Shown here: piece by piece, positions 49,419-61,627 of the stretch | How positions within the stretch are numbered: position 1 is the stretch's first letter | How the letters are laid out: each line of letters begins with the position of its first letter | Assembly: GCA_030272585.1 (NCBI GenBank) | Contig: BSYQ01000012.1 | Location: 1,302,001 to 1,366,000, forward strand | Length of the DNA stretch: 64,000 nucleotides | DNA from: Bryopsis sp. KO-2023 | Taxonomy: Eukaryota > Chlorophyta > Ulvophyceae > Bryopsidales > Bryopsidaceae | Direction: 5' to 3' | Notes under the pieces: generated by a model | Databases searched by the model: none | Told to the model about the DNA's origin: nothing | What the model saw: the letters and a program-made list of their open reading frames with translations, nothing else | Made by a program: the position numbers and the translations under genes

Positions 49419-52400
49419 AACTCCCCCAGGATCCTATATATTGGCCTCACTTTTAGGATCCTCACCTTGTGCGCAATACTCATGATAATTATCCCAAATA
49501 GAAACCGAAAACACAATGACCACCCCTGGTCCGCAGAAATCCAAACTTCATATCCCCTGCAACCCCCGTCAGGATAAATTCAAAGCACGGTTCTTTCCCA
49601 TATAAAAAGATAATTTTTCATGTACCAACCCCTCTATGATCTTTGTCTCTGTCCTGTCTTGAGCTTTTGCTTGGTCCGAGCTAACCGCTTCTGCTCCAAA
49701 CTCCATTGATGCCCCCATACCATCCACATGGATGTCATATGAGCCAGCCATCCAATAATCTCCCTCCAAACAGATTTCAAAATGCGATTGTGGCTGCAAA
49801 TCAGGTTGTTACACCACACCTCTTGAAGATAACACACACGATAATCGGCTCCATCTCATCACGAATTCTGGCACACCATTTATTGGTCTTTGCCTTTCGC
49901 ACCGCCTTGAACCTCTTGTGTATGGCTATTGCGCAAGAGAATCCTTCTCCCACTCGCCATATTTCTGTCGTCTGTACACATCCAGTCGTTGCATGTGGCT
50001 ACCTCATACAACTCAACATGCCATACAATCTCTCGGTGATACTCGTCACCTCAGGTTGCCCTGGGATCTAGGTCATGATTGGTTGACTTCTGCACACTTT
50101 CAGAGCTCCAGTTGTAGCATGCCCATCTCGTCCATCCTCCTTGCACTCCCTACGCGAACACTCCTAGCAATCGATTACGTATACGGTTTTCGCCATCTCT
50201 GGACTGCAGATCTTCCAACTCTGAAAATCCCCTGCCGGCCCCCAACAAGATTTGTGGCTTTGTTAGCTTCTGAGTTGCTCCTTCAAGCTTCCTCCTTCAA
50301 TCTCTAATATAGGACTTTGAAACCTCTCGTTGATGATTGCTTTCACAAGCACCTTCTCAATATGTTCAGTCCAACTCCGGTCACTTGGCTGCACATCTCT
50401 CACAAATTTCAGGTCCTCTCATCATGCTTCTTCAGAAATCAGTTTTCGCCCATCAACACCTTTTCATATTCAGAGATCCATGTGGTTAGTAGGTTGTAGA
50501 TATCCTCTGATTTTGCTGCCCACACTTTTCTCCAGGTTTGTTGCTTGTTGTGACCTTCATTTTACAGTACCCCAAGTGGTACCTGGCAACCCTCTCTACG
50601 CTTTGCTTTCACTTGCTCCACACTTGACGGCCATGCTTCCTAGCCTCCAGAATTCCAGCACTAGGTAAGCATCCTCCCAAACATTGTATTCAATTGCAAT
50701 TCAGTCTTTTGTCGACCAATGCTTCTCTTGCCCGTTTGTTTGTTCGAAAGTGTCCTCTGTGGTCATGTATGCTGGCCCCAACCAGCCATACGAGAGAGTA
50801 TAGGTTTTGTCATTGGTTCACAATCAATTAATGCTTAAAGCTCAGCCGCATCTCTCAGCCGCATGTCTCACACATGATTGTGATTTGGTTCACTGTCCAT
50901 CGATGCTCATCACTTTGTCGCATGCCTCACACATAATCTCCCCCTCCACAACCAATTTCGCTGACCTTGCGTTGTGGATCAATGTAGTAGAGGCACAGCC
51001 AATCACATGCATGTGAACCAGTCCAAAACCCTGCCCAATAGGTAGTGAAGACTTGCCTCCTGGCTACACTCAGCCCAATTTCTGAATCCGCCTCACTCCT
51101 ATGTTCCTCCACATCCTGGCCCTCGATTCTTGGGCTGACAACTGCATATTCCATTCTCCAGCTTGTCTTTCAGATTTCTCCACCCTTTCAACTGAGTGGC
51201 ACAATATCCTGGACAATTCTTGCAGAAGAACATCATTGGAAATCAGTGTCTTGGTTGACTTGGTGTCCGGCCAGCCTGCCTGACTCCCCCAAAGTTCAAC
51301 CTGCGGGTCTTTTCGCCCCTTCTGAACCGAAAAATTCTCGTGCACAGTTGGTGGTAATCCACCGAGCATCCATGCTCTGCCACAGCCGTTCTCCCTTGCT
51401 TTCTTCCATGAAAAGAAAGTCTGGATCAAGGGGAACCTCGCTTCAAGGCCATCCCTTCAAGTTGATCACACTGGGGTCTCCTATCTTGTGCATCAAACTT
51501 GACCTTACTCCATCCTTACGGAAAATTCAGTGTAATTCTCCATAAAACAGCTGAGCAATCTATTGATAGTCAGCCCCTTTTTTTTTTTTTTTTTTTTTTT
51601 TCAATTGGATTCACTTCTCATGAATTTTTGCTGAGCTATCCATGTACTATCCAGCCCCTTTTCTCACTTTCAAGTGGATTCAATCCTCATGAATTTTGCT
51701 GAGATATCCATGTACTATCCAACCCAGTCCATTATCACAAGAAATCCATATCCTTCGGTTGAATTCTCAAGAAAATTTCCGTATGGTACCAACCCAATTG
51801 CAAACCCAATTCTGATCAGAAATGGCTCAACTCTTCAAGTGATATCCAGCCCATTGTTCAATGCAATTCTGAATATTTCCCACCTGTGGGTTCCCTCATT
51901 TCTTGCTTCGAATTCTCCAAAAATTCTGAGCTATTGCTCAGCTCTTGTGTTGCACATTGTGTCTCAGGTGTATGTGTGTATGTTCATCCTTGATTGGTCA
52001 TCTCATCCTTCCATTCTCCTCCACATCCATGTGTCCAGCTCAGTGGCCACTCTCGAATTGGTCTCCATAGTCCATGTAATTGATCCACCCATCCAACAGT
52101 TCCTTTGGTGCCTCAAATCAAATCTCTTCACATCCTTTGGTCATGGTCCCACCAAAAAATCAGGGATCAGATAATAATCCCATATTTTTTTATTTTTTAT
52201 TTATTTTTTATTTGTTTTCAAAACATGTGAATGATGCTAGCTTTCCACCTGAAAATTTCAATATGTCCTCTTGGAAAATCTGCCACCACCTTTCAATGAA
52301 TTCTTGGTCCACATCTCCCTACTCACAAATGTTCCACAACACTTTGATTGAATCTAGATCACGCCTCAGGTGGTCATGCGTCAAGAATAATTTTGTCCAC

Positions 52401-54470
52401 CATCCATTTTCCTTAGAACATCTCTCCCGAATTCACTTACTGGGATTGCTCTTTCACAGTTCCAAAATGAATCAGAGTAACCTTAGTGATGCTATCTATT
52501 GCATCTCTTGCCTTTGCAAGTTCCACTCCTCTTGAAATAATATCACGGGAACCAGTAATCTAGCTGTCTTATCCACTCTCCAAGAATTTGGATCAATTTT
52601 CCCCAATCATTGATATTCCTAAAAAAAATAATTCCCTGACCGAATTTCTTTCACACCTATTACTGGAAATCATAAACTGTTGCCATGTTTTCTTGTATCC
52701 ACCTCTTGACCACTTAAGCAATCCTTTTTTGATCACACCACCAATCTTTTCCAGTGATACTGGAGCCCTTTTTCCGACTTTGCATCGCCTGCATGGGTCG
52801 AATCGACCACAGTGCTCTTTTCTTGTTTCCGAGTTCCAAGCGTTGGGTCTCATTGGCGACGTGACACTCAGGCCTGCGTCCACGCCAATCCAGTTTTTCT
52901 AGCGTCTTTTGTATTCCAACGCCTCACCTTTCGCAACACTTTCTCAGTAGATTTCCAGCTCCACCTCCCGAGTCAAATCAACGCTCGAGTAGCATAATTC
53001 TCGGCCACTTCCAACATGGTCGCACCAAACCCTTCCTCTTCTCGTCTGGCACGCTACTTTTTTTCTCCTCTTCGTACCAGCAGGCCTTAATGCCTTTTTC
53101 TGTCGTTATTGCATCATCACCAGTCGCACGCTCTCTGGCCACTTTGGTTCTCATTCTTCCTTTCGGCTTCAGGCGCCCTCACTTCCAATGTGGTCGCCAC
53201 TGTGTCACTTGGTTCGCCACTGCATCGCCAGATTCGTTACTCCCATTCTCGTCCTCGCAGTGGGGTCACACTTTCGACCTGAGGCCCCTAAAGTCGTCGT
53301 AATCGGCACACACCTTAACCCACTGTCTCCTTGCACTGTTTTTTTTTTTGGTAGTCTAGGACGCACTCGACTGTTGGCTCCTTTCGACCTTGTTGGCCCC
53401 GTGTGCGCTTCTCTGTTCTTGTGATCAGGAGTGATCCTCCGTTGCAAAAAGGTTGGGTTGAAGCGCCATCCTCTCCAAGGCGTTCGTTCCGTTCCAACAC
53501 CTCCCCCAACGCACAACATCGATCTCTCCCTTTCTCTCCGTTCGTCCGCACTAGCATTCGCAGATCAGCTTTTGAGATCCGACTCGCCACCACTTTTATT
53601 TTCTTCGAAAACCACTTCCAGAAGTGACTTTTCAAGTTTCTACGTGCCCTGGTTAGAAGTCCGTGCTAAGGCCACCTTCGTTGTATTGCTCACTCTCTTC
53701 TCGGTAGGATGCATTTCTGACTCGCGACTTCCGACTATTCTTATCAATCTCAGCGCCTCGTGCAGTAGACTTTGCTTTTCCTCGTTTTCACCCTTCGACG
53801 TCATCCTCTTTACACAGCCCGACGGAACACCATTTTGTGCTCGAACTTCGTTCGTTCCTTTGGACGACCTTTCATCTCGCCACCAGTGTCTTCTTTCAAA
53901 GTGATCGTCCTCACCAAGCGCCAACTTTGGACTGTCTTGCACAGTATGCCACACCCCTCCGTTGTTGGACGTTCTCCACCGATCCTGGCGTCCTCACTTC
54001 CTATGCGATTCGACTTGTCGTCTGCCTCGCGGACGTCTGTCCTACGCTTTGCGCTCCCAACGATCTCAGGTATTCAGGCTCGACCACGCAACCTTCAACC
54101 AGCGCTTCTTTAAGAGTTTGCACATCTTCGCACAGAATCTTCCACCTTTTCAAACACTCGCTGCAAACTTTCTTCTCGTTCAAGGGATGGACAGGTCCTC
54201 GAAAAGTCTCCTTTTTCCGCCTAGAAAACTTTTCCCTTGTGTCACGCACTCAACAGTCTTGGGAAGCGTCGCTATCTTCTTTTCTTTTGTGTCGGTGAAA
54301 TAACCAAGGTTCAAAATCCCGTCACGTCCACGTTCCTTGCACACAGCACGAGGTTCGGACTCGGTCAACACACCACTTCTTCCACACAATCCACACGCGC
54401 TCCTCCCCACAAGGTCCCCTCAACTTCCAAGACCTCCATCGCTAAGGACGGCCTACGCTCCGAAACCACT

Positions 54471-54800
54471 TGTGACGGTTTCCTTGGGGATGGGAGCGGA
54501 CCTTGTCTCGCACAATTTTACAACCTTCGACAAGATAATCACAAGACCCTTTCATCGGAATAAATAGCCCAAAGAGTCCTGCTGAGTCAACCTACCCTAA
54601 CCTTCGCCCATACAAACATCAAGATCGATTAACTCTATCTAACCACCCCTGGATCAGATTGTCCCAATTATAAATCTAGCCACTCTTGGACTAAACCACC
54701 CCGTGGTAGGCCCAAAGCCAATCGAAACGAATCAATCAACTCCCACAAATGCTTTCCTCTAATCCCACTAATCCTCTACCACCACTGAACTACTGTTACA
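54471..54800 (-). repeat. 5' LTR of the retrotransposon
   Basis: 330 bp, apparently identical to 49089-49418. On the minus strand it is followed after two bases by a primer-binding-like sequence. Confidence 0.93.
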
Positions 54801-54805
54801 TAGGG

Positions 54806-56064
54806 TTTCTCCCCTTGTTCTCTTTCTTTTTCTCATGTTTCATGGATCACGAACGAGGTTTCTCTGTGTTCTTTTACTTGTGCTGATTTATTTAGTTGCA
54901 TTGAGACCAAACAGGGGAAAGACCTAGCCCATCATTCAGCCAAACTGATTGCTAACTGATATCTGAAACGTTTTTGTTACAGATTTCTTTCAATATCGAA
55001 CTCAACTCTCAACAATTCAGCAGTAATTCTCTGCCCCATTCCAACAAAAGGGGGACAAAGACTTGATAGGGTTCCAGAACACAAGCCAATGCACAGTTCC
55101 TGCACCAACACACCGAAGGAAAAAAAACAAAATACCACCACCTAGTGATTCTCAACCAGACAGCCCTCCTTGTCGGGCGAAACGCACATTTCCAGAAAAA
55201 ACCCTCCATCCATGCACTGAATTTCCTGTAACTCAAATTGTGTCCATGTTCTTCCTGTTCAGCCCATCCCTTCCATTCTGAACACCACCTAACCCTCCCT
55301 GAGACACTTGAATTTGAATATTATAATGAAATTCCCAAACCACAACACACTGGTTGGTGCGTTTGTTCTATCCGTTGATAAAGCAAAGATTCATGTAGCA
55401 GAATGTTCATGATCTGGACCTCGCCCTTCTTTGCCTGGATACACACACGATATCACCTGCAAGGTTTCTTCTTTTCAACTTCAACCAGCCACAAGCAATG
55501 CCAAAAATTCAGCAACAGGTTGAAATGTCGAAACCCCTGACCAGGGGTTTGTTTCAAATTAGATCTCATCGAGAATGATCGTCCCTCAACTCCTCACATT
55601 AATGATATGAGCCTGCAGCTCTTCAAAAAAAACCCTTTTCATGAATTCACACCAATGTTTTGCACCGAATATAACATCCCCTTCCTGAAAAAAGCATACC
55701 AACAAACCCAAGCAATTTCTTCCTTGGAAGTGGAGCAAGGAGTTTTCTTGACTCTACCTTTTTTTGTCAGCATCAGTAGGAAATCTCGCTCAAGATCCAT
55801 GCTACTGAATGGAACGATTCAGATTATCCTATCATCCTTCAGACCTTGTTAGATCTGGATTGAAAAAAAGAACAAATTGTATTTGCATGACCCCTGGAGG
55901 AGAGGTGCACCATTTTGTAAGGGTTCTTGTCCGGTTTCCCTTAGGTAGTGAATTGACAAACCCCTCCAAAGTAAGAAAAAGGACAAAATTAATAAAACAA
56001 AGGAAACCTAAAATAAATGCCTGTGTGATACATTTGCCAGTGGCACTCCACAGGTACTTGGTAC
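54806..56064. other. Interval between LTR element and right inverted repeat
   Basis: No gene can be supported; several short frames without motifs. Together with 47239-49083 it makes up the non-LTR interior (about 3.1 kb) enclosed by the 673-bp inverted repeats. Confidence 0.45.
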
Positions 56065-56737
56065 AAAATAAACAAACCCTCAGCCCTACCTCATATCACC
56101 ACCTCCAAGCTCCCTCACAGTTGCCAATCCGCCAGCGTTGGTTTCTCCCGGTCGTCCGGTCGTCACAGGGAGAAAAGCAGGTTGGCGAGGAGGAGTGCTT
56201 CGGAACTCGTCGCCTGTCGTGGGGAGGAGTGTGAGGGTCTCCGCTGATGGCGCGTGGGCAGTGCGCACCGATAGAAAAGACGAGCGACGACGATGTCGGC
56301 GACGGGCGAACCACGACGCACGCGCGCGCGTACGTCTCATGCGTACGCAGGCGATCGAACGAGAGGGAAAGACGGAAAGCAAGAGACGAAATCTGGAACA
56401 GAGGGGGAGTCGAACCTCCCTTCGACCACTTCTGTTTCCGAACGACATACAAACAGGCACTCACTTCTTTCAGCACTCGCAGTCGTCGTCGTCGTCGCCG
56501 TCGCCGTCGTTCGCTCTTTCTAACGGAGTCCACCTGGCCTCAGTCTCGCCCGCGTTCGTTTCAGCAAAGAAAGCAGTGGCGAGATTGCGTCGCGCAATGA
56601 AAATGGTCGCGAGTGAGTCAGCTATTCGCAAATGTCGCACCTGGGAGTAGGGCGGACCGCGGGGCTCCGCCATCCCCGTTTTTTGACATCCCTGATGGGC
56701 GCACGCTACCCCCCTTTTTAGGACCACCAGATAACTC
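56065..56737. repeat. Right copy of the 673-bp inverted repeat
   Basis: Reverse complement of 46566-47238. The match stops sharply on both sides (GAGTT... at the outer end, AAAATAAACAAACCC at the inner end). No direct repeat of target sequence flanks the pair. Confidence 0.93.
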
Positions 56738-57788
56738 AAACTCGCCGTTCGGCGAACACTTCTTGCTCCGAAAGGAGTACTCTGATACTGGCAGCGTGCA
56801 GCGCACAAGCAGCGAGAATATTCGGCGGTTATCCAGTGTATAAAGCGCGTGCTGGCTGACTGGCTGCGAACCCTTCAGCAATTGCTGCGAATGGAATTCT
56901 CAGTTGGGGTGTTCAAATCATTGCAGACACCTGAAACAGAGCTCAGTGAAGGTAAGCGGCCAGGTGTTTCAGCGCACGCTTCCCTTCCCCCGACGCCAGT
57001 TGTCCTTTGTGGACAAGAATTCGTTGCGCTCACGTCGTGCTGCTCGTTCTAAAAAGTTCCGCAGCAGTGAATTTGTACAGCGCAGCTCTTTTGTAGTATC
57101 TAATCAGACCTCGCGTCCGAAAGAAGACGCCCTGCGCTGTGGTGATACGATTAAATTTGTCGTAATACTACAGAGCTTTCTTGGTTTCCAATAAAAAAAA
57201 CACTTGTTACGTTCATGCCCGCAAAACGTAAGGACCAAGCTCAGGATGCCCTTTTCTTGGCTTAAAAGGGTTTTTGGTTTTGCTTGCTTGGTTGATAAGT
57301 ACAGACTGGTGCTATTGTGGTTAGGGAATTAATTGATTGAAGGACCTGACCTGGGTCTCTTGTACCTGTCGATGCTCTGCTGCATTCCCTGTGAACACTT
57401 GACAAGCTAGGTCTAGAGTGTTGTGGGTTCTGTCTGTGGGCAACATGGGAAACCTACCCCTTTTTCTCAGCAACGTTTTCCCCAACAAAGAACAAACTAC
57501 TGAACACAGAGGATTTTTTTTTTAATTATACATAAATATAAAATCCTGGAAGAATGCTGTAGGTTTCAATAACAGTACCTGAGCCCCATAAGCAGAGTTC
57601 TCAGCTTCATCTTTTCTGTGAAAAACCAAACAAACATGGAACTAGGAAAGAAACGAAGGAGGGGGGTTATGGAAAAGTTAAACGAACGCAAAAAAGATGT
57701 GAAACCAAAAGATAAGTGAAAGTACTTTGATGAGATTAACATGTGCATATATTTTTTAATCTTGAAAGACGAATTTCTGTGTGGCCAG
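56738..57788. other. Interval with short exon-like pieces
   Basis: A TATAAA word occurs near 56838. A piece ending ETELSEG before GTAAGC near 56951 and an open frame 56904-57194 ending SFLGFQ have no recognised motifs. They could belong upstream of the LRR-like gene, but phase and identity are not established. Confidence 0.25.
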
Positions 57789-59317
57789 GTTGTCATTACA
57801 TAACACCAAGTTTGAGGGGCCGCTTCCCAGGTTTCCAAATCTTTTCGAGAGTGCCCATGATTACTTTATCAGGTACATTTTCTTCAATAATAATAGCATA
57901 TTATTATTTATTTTTTTCTGCAAATTGCTTGTGCGGATCTCTGATATGCCAAGAACCGGTCCAAAAATTTCAACCACAGCCACCGCTCTTTCCAGATCTT
58001 CCTCATGAAATCTTAGCAACACTTGCAATATCTTTTTTGGTCATCATCATCATTGTTTGATTCCTCTACTTTCATGTTCTTTCATGATGGTTTTCAATGG
58101 GAGTGTTTTTTTTTTGGTAATTATGCAGTGTATATGTTGAGGATTCGTGGTTCAATTGGAATGGAACTCAACAGGACCTAAAGGCAATCGGCATCACACT
58201 TCGGGATATAGAATCCTTGACAGACAGGTAGGTGCACTCATACATATATGTATATATATTCCTTCTGATTGTTGTTGCATCCTTTTGATATTGTAGAAGG
58301 GGGGGCCATCGATGGAAGCAGAAAAAGTGTATTTTTCTCTTCATGCTTTTTGTTACTTGAAACATTTTTTTTTGAATCAATGCCAGGATTTGGGAGCTGG
58401 AAGTGCATCAGGATGGCTTTAGAAAAGAAATTTTTGAATGGATAAATGGACTGGAGATTGACAAGCTGATCATCGATGCAGATTCTGCCACAGGTGCGTT
58501 CAGTAGCTGTGACAAAGATAGTATTTTGCTTAAATTGTATTACCATCAATTCACATACACAAATATAGATTTTGTTTAAGAATGAAATAAAGCTGGAAAA
58601 TTTTGACTGCTCGGATTACGAAAACATTTTGGGGCTCGTTCATTTTTTTTTTTGTCGTTTCTTCAGGATGGGGAGATTCGATTTCGGAACTCAAGTTTAT
58701 CGAGGAGCTGGTTTTGGATGGCTGCTACGATATCGTTTCAATGTTCAAGAATGGTTTCGTCCCTCCAAGACTTTCAAAGTAGGAAAGTCTCTCTTACTTC
58801 TCGGAAAATTAAGCATTGAAAACTGATACATGCAAGTTGAAAACTGATACATGCAATTCAAAAAGATGTTGATAATTCTTTGCAATCTGTTCCGTCCTAA
58901 TCATCCAAGAAAGATCTTACTGCTGAAAAGGAAACATGTTTCAAATCTGCGTTTTTGTTTTTTTGTCACAAATGCTTTTTTCTTACTTTGTGGTGGATTC
59001 AGGATCAAGATCAAAAACTGCAAATTCGGTCAACTGGGTCAAACACCCTGGCAATTTTCACAAGTACGCTTCCAGCAGCACTATGAATCCACAGCGCAAT
59101 CGTTAATTGAAAAGAAACATAGTGGGATTTTTTTTTCAAGCAAATTGCTCCCCTTGCGCTGCTCCTTTTGTTGGCACATCTTGCAGTTTTTTACAAGAAA
59201 AATTAGAATTAAAGTATTTTGTTTTGTTTATTCTCTGGTTGTCAGAACCAAGATAGAATTTGAGGATTGTCACTTTGATGGCCATCTTCCTACTCCCCCT
59301 CCTATTTTCATCCCAAG
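57789..59317 (+). CDS. LRR-like protein, internal exons
   Basis: Six exons join in consistent phase: 57789-57872, 58129-58227, 58387-58493, 58667-58778, 59003-59063, 59253-59317. The peptide shows leucine-rich-repeat-like strands: LSLHNTKFEGPLPRFPNL, IDKLIIDADS, IEELVLDGCYDI, IKIKNCKFGQL, IEFEDCHFDGHLP. The L..L.L..C.F.G.LP pattern resembles plant-type LRRs but is irregular. Neither a start codon exon nor a stop was identified. The last exon ends in phase 2 (AG|) and can splice directly to the ABC transporter exon at 59683. Function unknown; an extracellular or scaffolding LRR protein is possible. Confidence 0.6.
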
Positions 59318-59682
59318 GTAATTTTGAATTCAAACATTCATTCATAAATGCTGGTTTCGGCATCATGTGCATTCATGTGCTTCTGGTGTTTTTTTAATTT
59401 CACCATTACAATTTAAAAAAAAACATTTTACCCCACACTTTTTGTTTTTATTTTTGCTATTTAAAATACTTTTGAATTTTTGTTTTACCTGGGATCAAGT
59501 ACTGTGGAGAGGAGTCCGATTAATAAATGCACAATATAGTGTAGCTATGATTTATTTTTCCCCCCCGAAAGAACAAGAGAGCAAAAATGCTGCATATTGA
59601 ACTTTTTAGGACCACCTCTTTAGGTTGAATTGTAAAAAAAGTTCTTTTCATTTACCTTTTGATGTGTATTCTTTTTTCTAAG

Positions 59683-60503
59683 GTGGCTAAGCTTTCAACT
59701 GGAAAGTCTTGGCGCGTTTGCTGCTTTGTTCGCTGGTGTTCTGGCCGTGGAGCAGGGAGGGTCCTCCGCCATAGTTGGGTTGACTCTCTCCTATGCCCTT
59801 CAAATCACGGCTTTCACTTCGATGACTGTCAGGCTGGCCAGTCTGACCGAAAATATGTTCAATGCCGTTGAAAGGATCGTTGAATATGGCAATCAGGAAG
59901 AAGAGGCTGAGTTCAACATGCCGGATTCCGTGCCCCCCGAATGGCCGGCTACAAGAGGAGTCTTGATCCAAAAAGTGGAAATGAGGTTGGTTTGCTTGAA
60001 ACGATTTGTATTTCCTATTTTATTTTTTTGGGGGGGGGTTATGACATATATTTTTTATGATCGTTTCTTTTTCTCTGTTTTTTTTGCTTTTTGGGGTAAC
60101 TTTTGTGTTTTTTTGAAGCACTTTTCAAGCTTTGTACACGGTTTTTTGTTTTTCCTTTTCGTTCCATTGTAGGGGTGGATATTTTTTTTTTCAGCTTTTT
60201 TTTTAAGGAATTGAAATACAGGCTGGAAGTTAATGGGTGCTTTCTGTGTATATATTTTTTTCCTTTGGCTAATATCGCAGGTACCGGCCAGGGCTTCTGT
60301 TGGTTCTTAAAGGAATGAGTGCAGTTCTGAATGGAGGGGAAAAAATCGGAGTTGTAGGGCGGACTGGAGCTGGCAAGTTGTCTTTGATCAATGCCTTGTT
60401 CAGACTGGTGGAATTGGATTCCCGAAAAATTGTCATCGATGGGGTAGACATTTCGAAGATCGGCCTCATGCAATTGTGGGACCGAATCGCAATCATTCCA
60501 CAG
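59683..60503 (+). pseudogene. ABCC (MRP)-type ABC transporter fragment, two exons
   Basis: Exon 59683-59985 reads RWLSFQLESLGAF, the end of the second transmembrane domain, then SMTVRLASLTENMFNAVERIVEY and PPEWPATRG, the typical MRP linker. Exon 60281-60503 starts the second nucleotide-binding domain: [13 protein letters not shown], Walker [20 protein letters not shown], then [10 protein letters not shown] and IAIIPQ (Q-loop). The exons join in phase 2. The expected next part (signature LSGGQ, Walker B, H-loop) was not found in the following 3.4 kb, and no TMD1, NBD1 or early TMD2 exons precede it; instead LRR-like exons do. The usual Ser of Walker A GKS is Leu here. The piece is therefore a truncated or captured fragment of a gene normally over 1,300 residues. 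Confidence 0.82.
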
Positions 60504-60637
60504 GTTAGCTCGTTTAAACTTCACCATCATTCGACAGCAGGAGGAAATGAAACCAAACATCCTATCGCCATTTCTGGCTCTCTCAGTTTTGATCGATTTG
60601 GTATTTCGTGGGTCAAAACTTTCATCTTGGATAATAT

Positions 60638-60790
60638 TTGGGGTTCTTGTTTTTTTCCCCTTCATGCTTTTTTCAAGGCATGGTCAGAGCAGCCGGCGAA
60701 GCAACAGGGATTGGTCTCCAGATTGACAGGCTAGTGGATAACACCCCAGTAAGCTGGCAGCTGATCAGAGGGGCAGCTGTGGTGGAGTCT
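60638..60790 (+). other. Possible exon, unknown
   Basis: After a TTTTTTCAAG acceptor near 60677 the frame reads [23 protein letters not shown] and reaches a possible donor (CAG|TAAG is not canonical). It does not match ABCC sequence. Very weak. Confidence 0.15.
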
Positions 60791-60814
60791 TCTTGCGGGG
60801 AGTCGCCCGCAAGA

Positions 60815-60842
60815 ATATATATATACATATATATATATTATG
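60815..60842. repeat. (TA)n-rich microsatellite
   Basis: ATATATATATACATATATAT-type run between the ABCC fragment and the minisatellite. Confidence 0.85.
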
Positions 60843-61370
60843 AGGTCAAAAATCAGGAGGGTGCTGTCACTGGGAGGATGGTTATTTTTCATAAATAAGA
60901 TATATCTTTGCTTGGGCACTCTTTTCTTCTTTGTTTTTTGCCACTTTTATAGTATGGGGTTGCTGTAGAGTTATGTGGGCAGAGAAATCCTGGATGATGA
61001 ACAAATATATTGATGTAGCAATATTGGTTCTGAGAGGACATGCTTGGGATGGTGTTGCATTGGTTGGATAGTGTGAGCTTGTTTCTGAAATGCCGGGTCT
61101 CACAAGAAGATGTATTGACGTAATATATCCCAAAGCTTACTTTGGTGCAGGTGCAGAATTGATGTAATACTGGTGCACATCTTCATGAAATGTGCAGCTT
61201 TTGTTGCTGCCGAATTTGGTTCAGTTGGGACAATTTAGTTCAGTTGGGACAATAAAAGAAATCTGCAGGATGGAAAAAAGTAAACAGGGACGAAACATGC
61301 AACAAAAATTGAAACTAAACGAATAATGCATAATCTGCAACTCTCAGGCCCCTCATCATATACCACACTG

Positions 61371-61561
61371 TTCCCACGGACCACCACCTGACAGTGACCA
61401 ATTCCACAGGTCACCTAATTCCCACAGACCACCACCTGTCAGTGACCAATTCCACAGGTCACCTAATTCCCACAGACCACCACCTGTCAGTGACCAATTC
61501 CATAGGTCACCTAATTCCCACATACCACCATCTGTAAGTGACTAATTTCACAGGTCACCAG
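61371..61561. repeat. 48-bp minisatellite, about 4 copies
   Basis: Units start at 61371, 61419, 61467 and 61515 (TTCCCACAGACCACCACCTG...). Units 2 and 3 are nearly identical; unit 4 is diverged. No coding role seen. Confidence 0.93.
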
Positions 61562-61627
61562 TAGCCTTGAACCACTCTCAGAAATTTTATGATCGAAAAA
61601 AAAAAAAAAAAAAAAAGGCATACATAT

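Larger units (their letters stand above)
49084..54805 (-). mobile_element. LTR retrotransposon, complete ends, minus strand
   Basis: LTRs of 330 bp at 49089-49418 and 54471-54800 begin TGTGACGG and end TGTTACA-like (TG...CA). They appear identical by eye, implying a recent insertion. A 5-bp duplication TAGGG flanks the element (49084-49088 and 54801-54805). On the minus strand a primer binding site resembling initiator-Met (54457-54468, TGGTTTCGGAGC) follows the 5' LTR after 2 nt, and a G-rich tract adjoins the 3' LTR (49419-49428), giving the orientation. Total 5712 bp. Structurally whole at its ends, but no long sense-strand frame or clear pol domain was recognised, so it is a non-autonomous type or a heavily broken fossil; superfamily unresolved. 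Confidence 0.92.
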
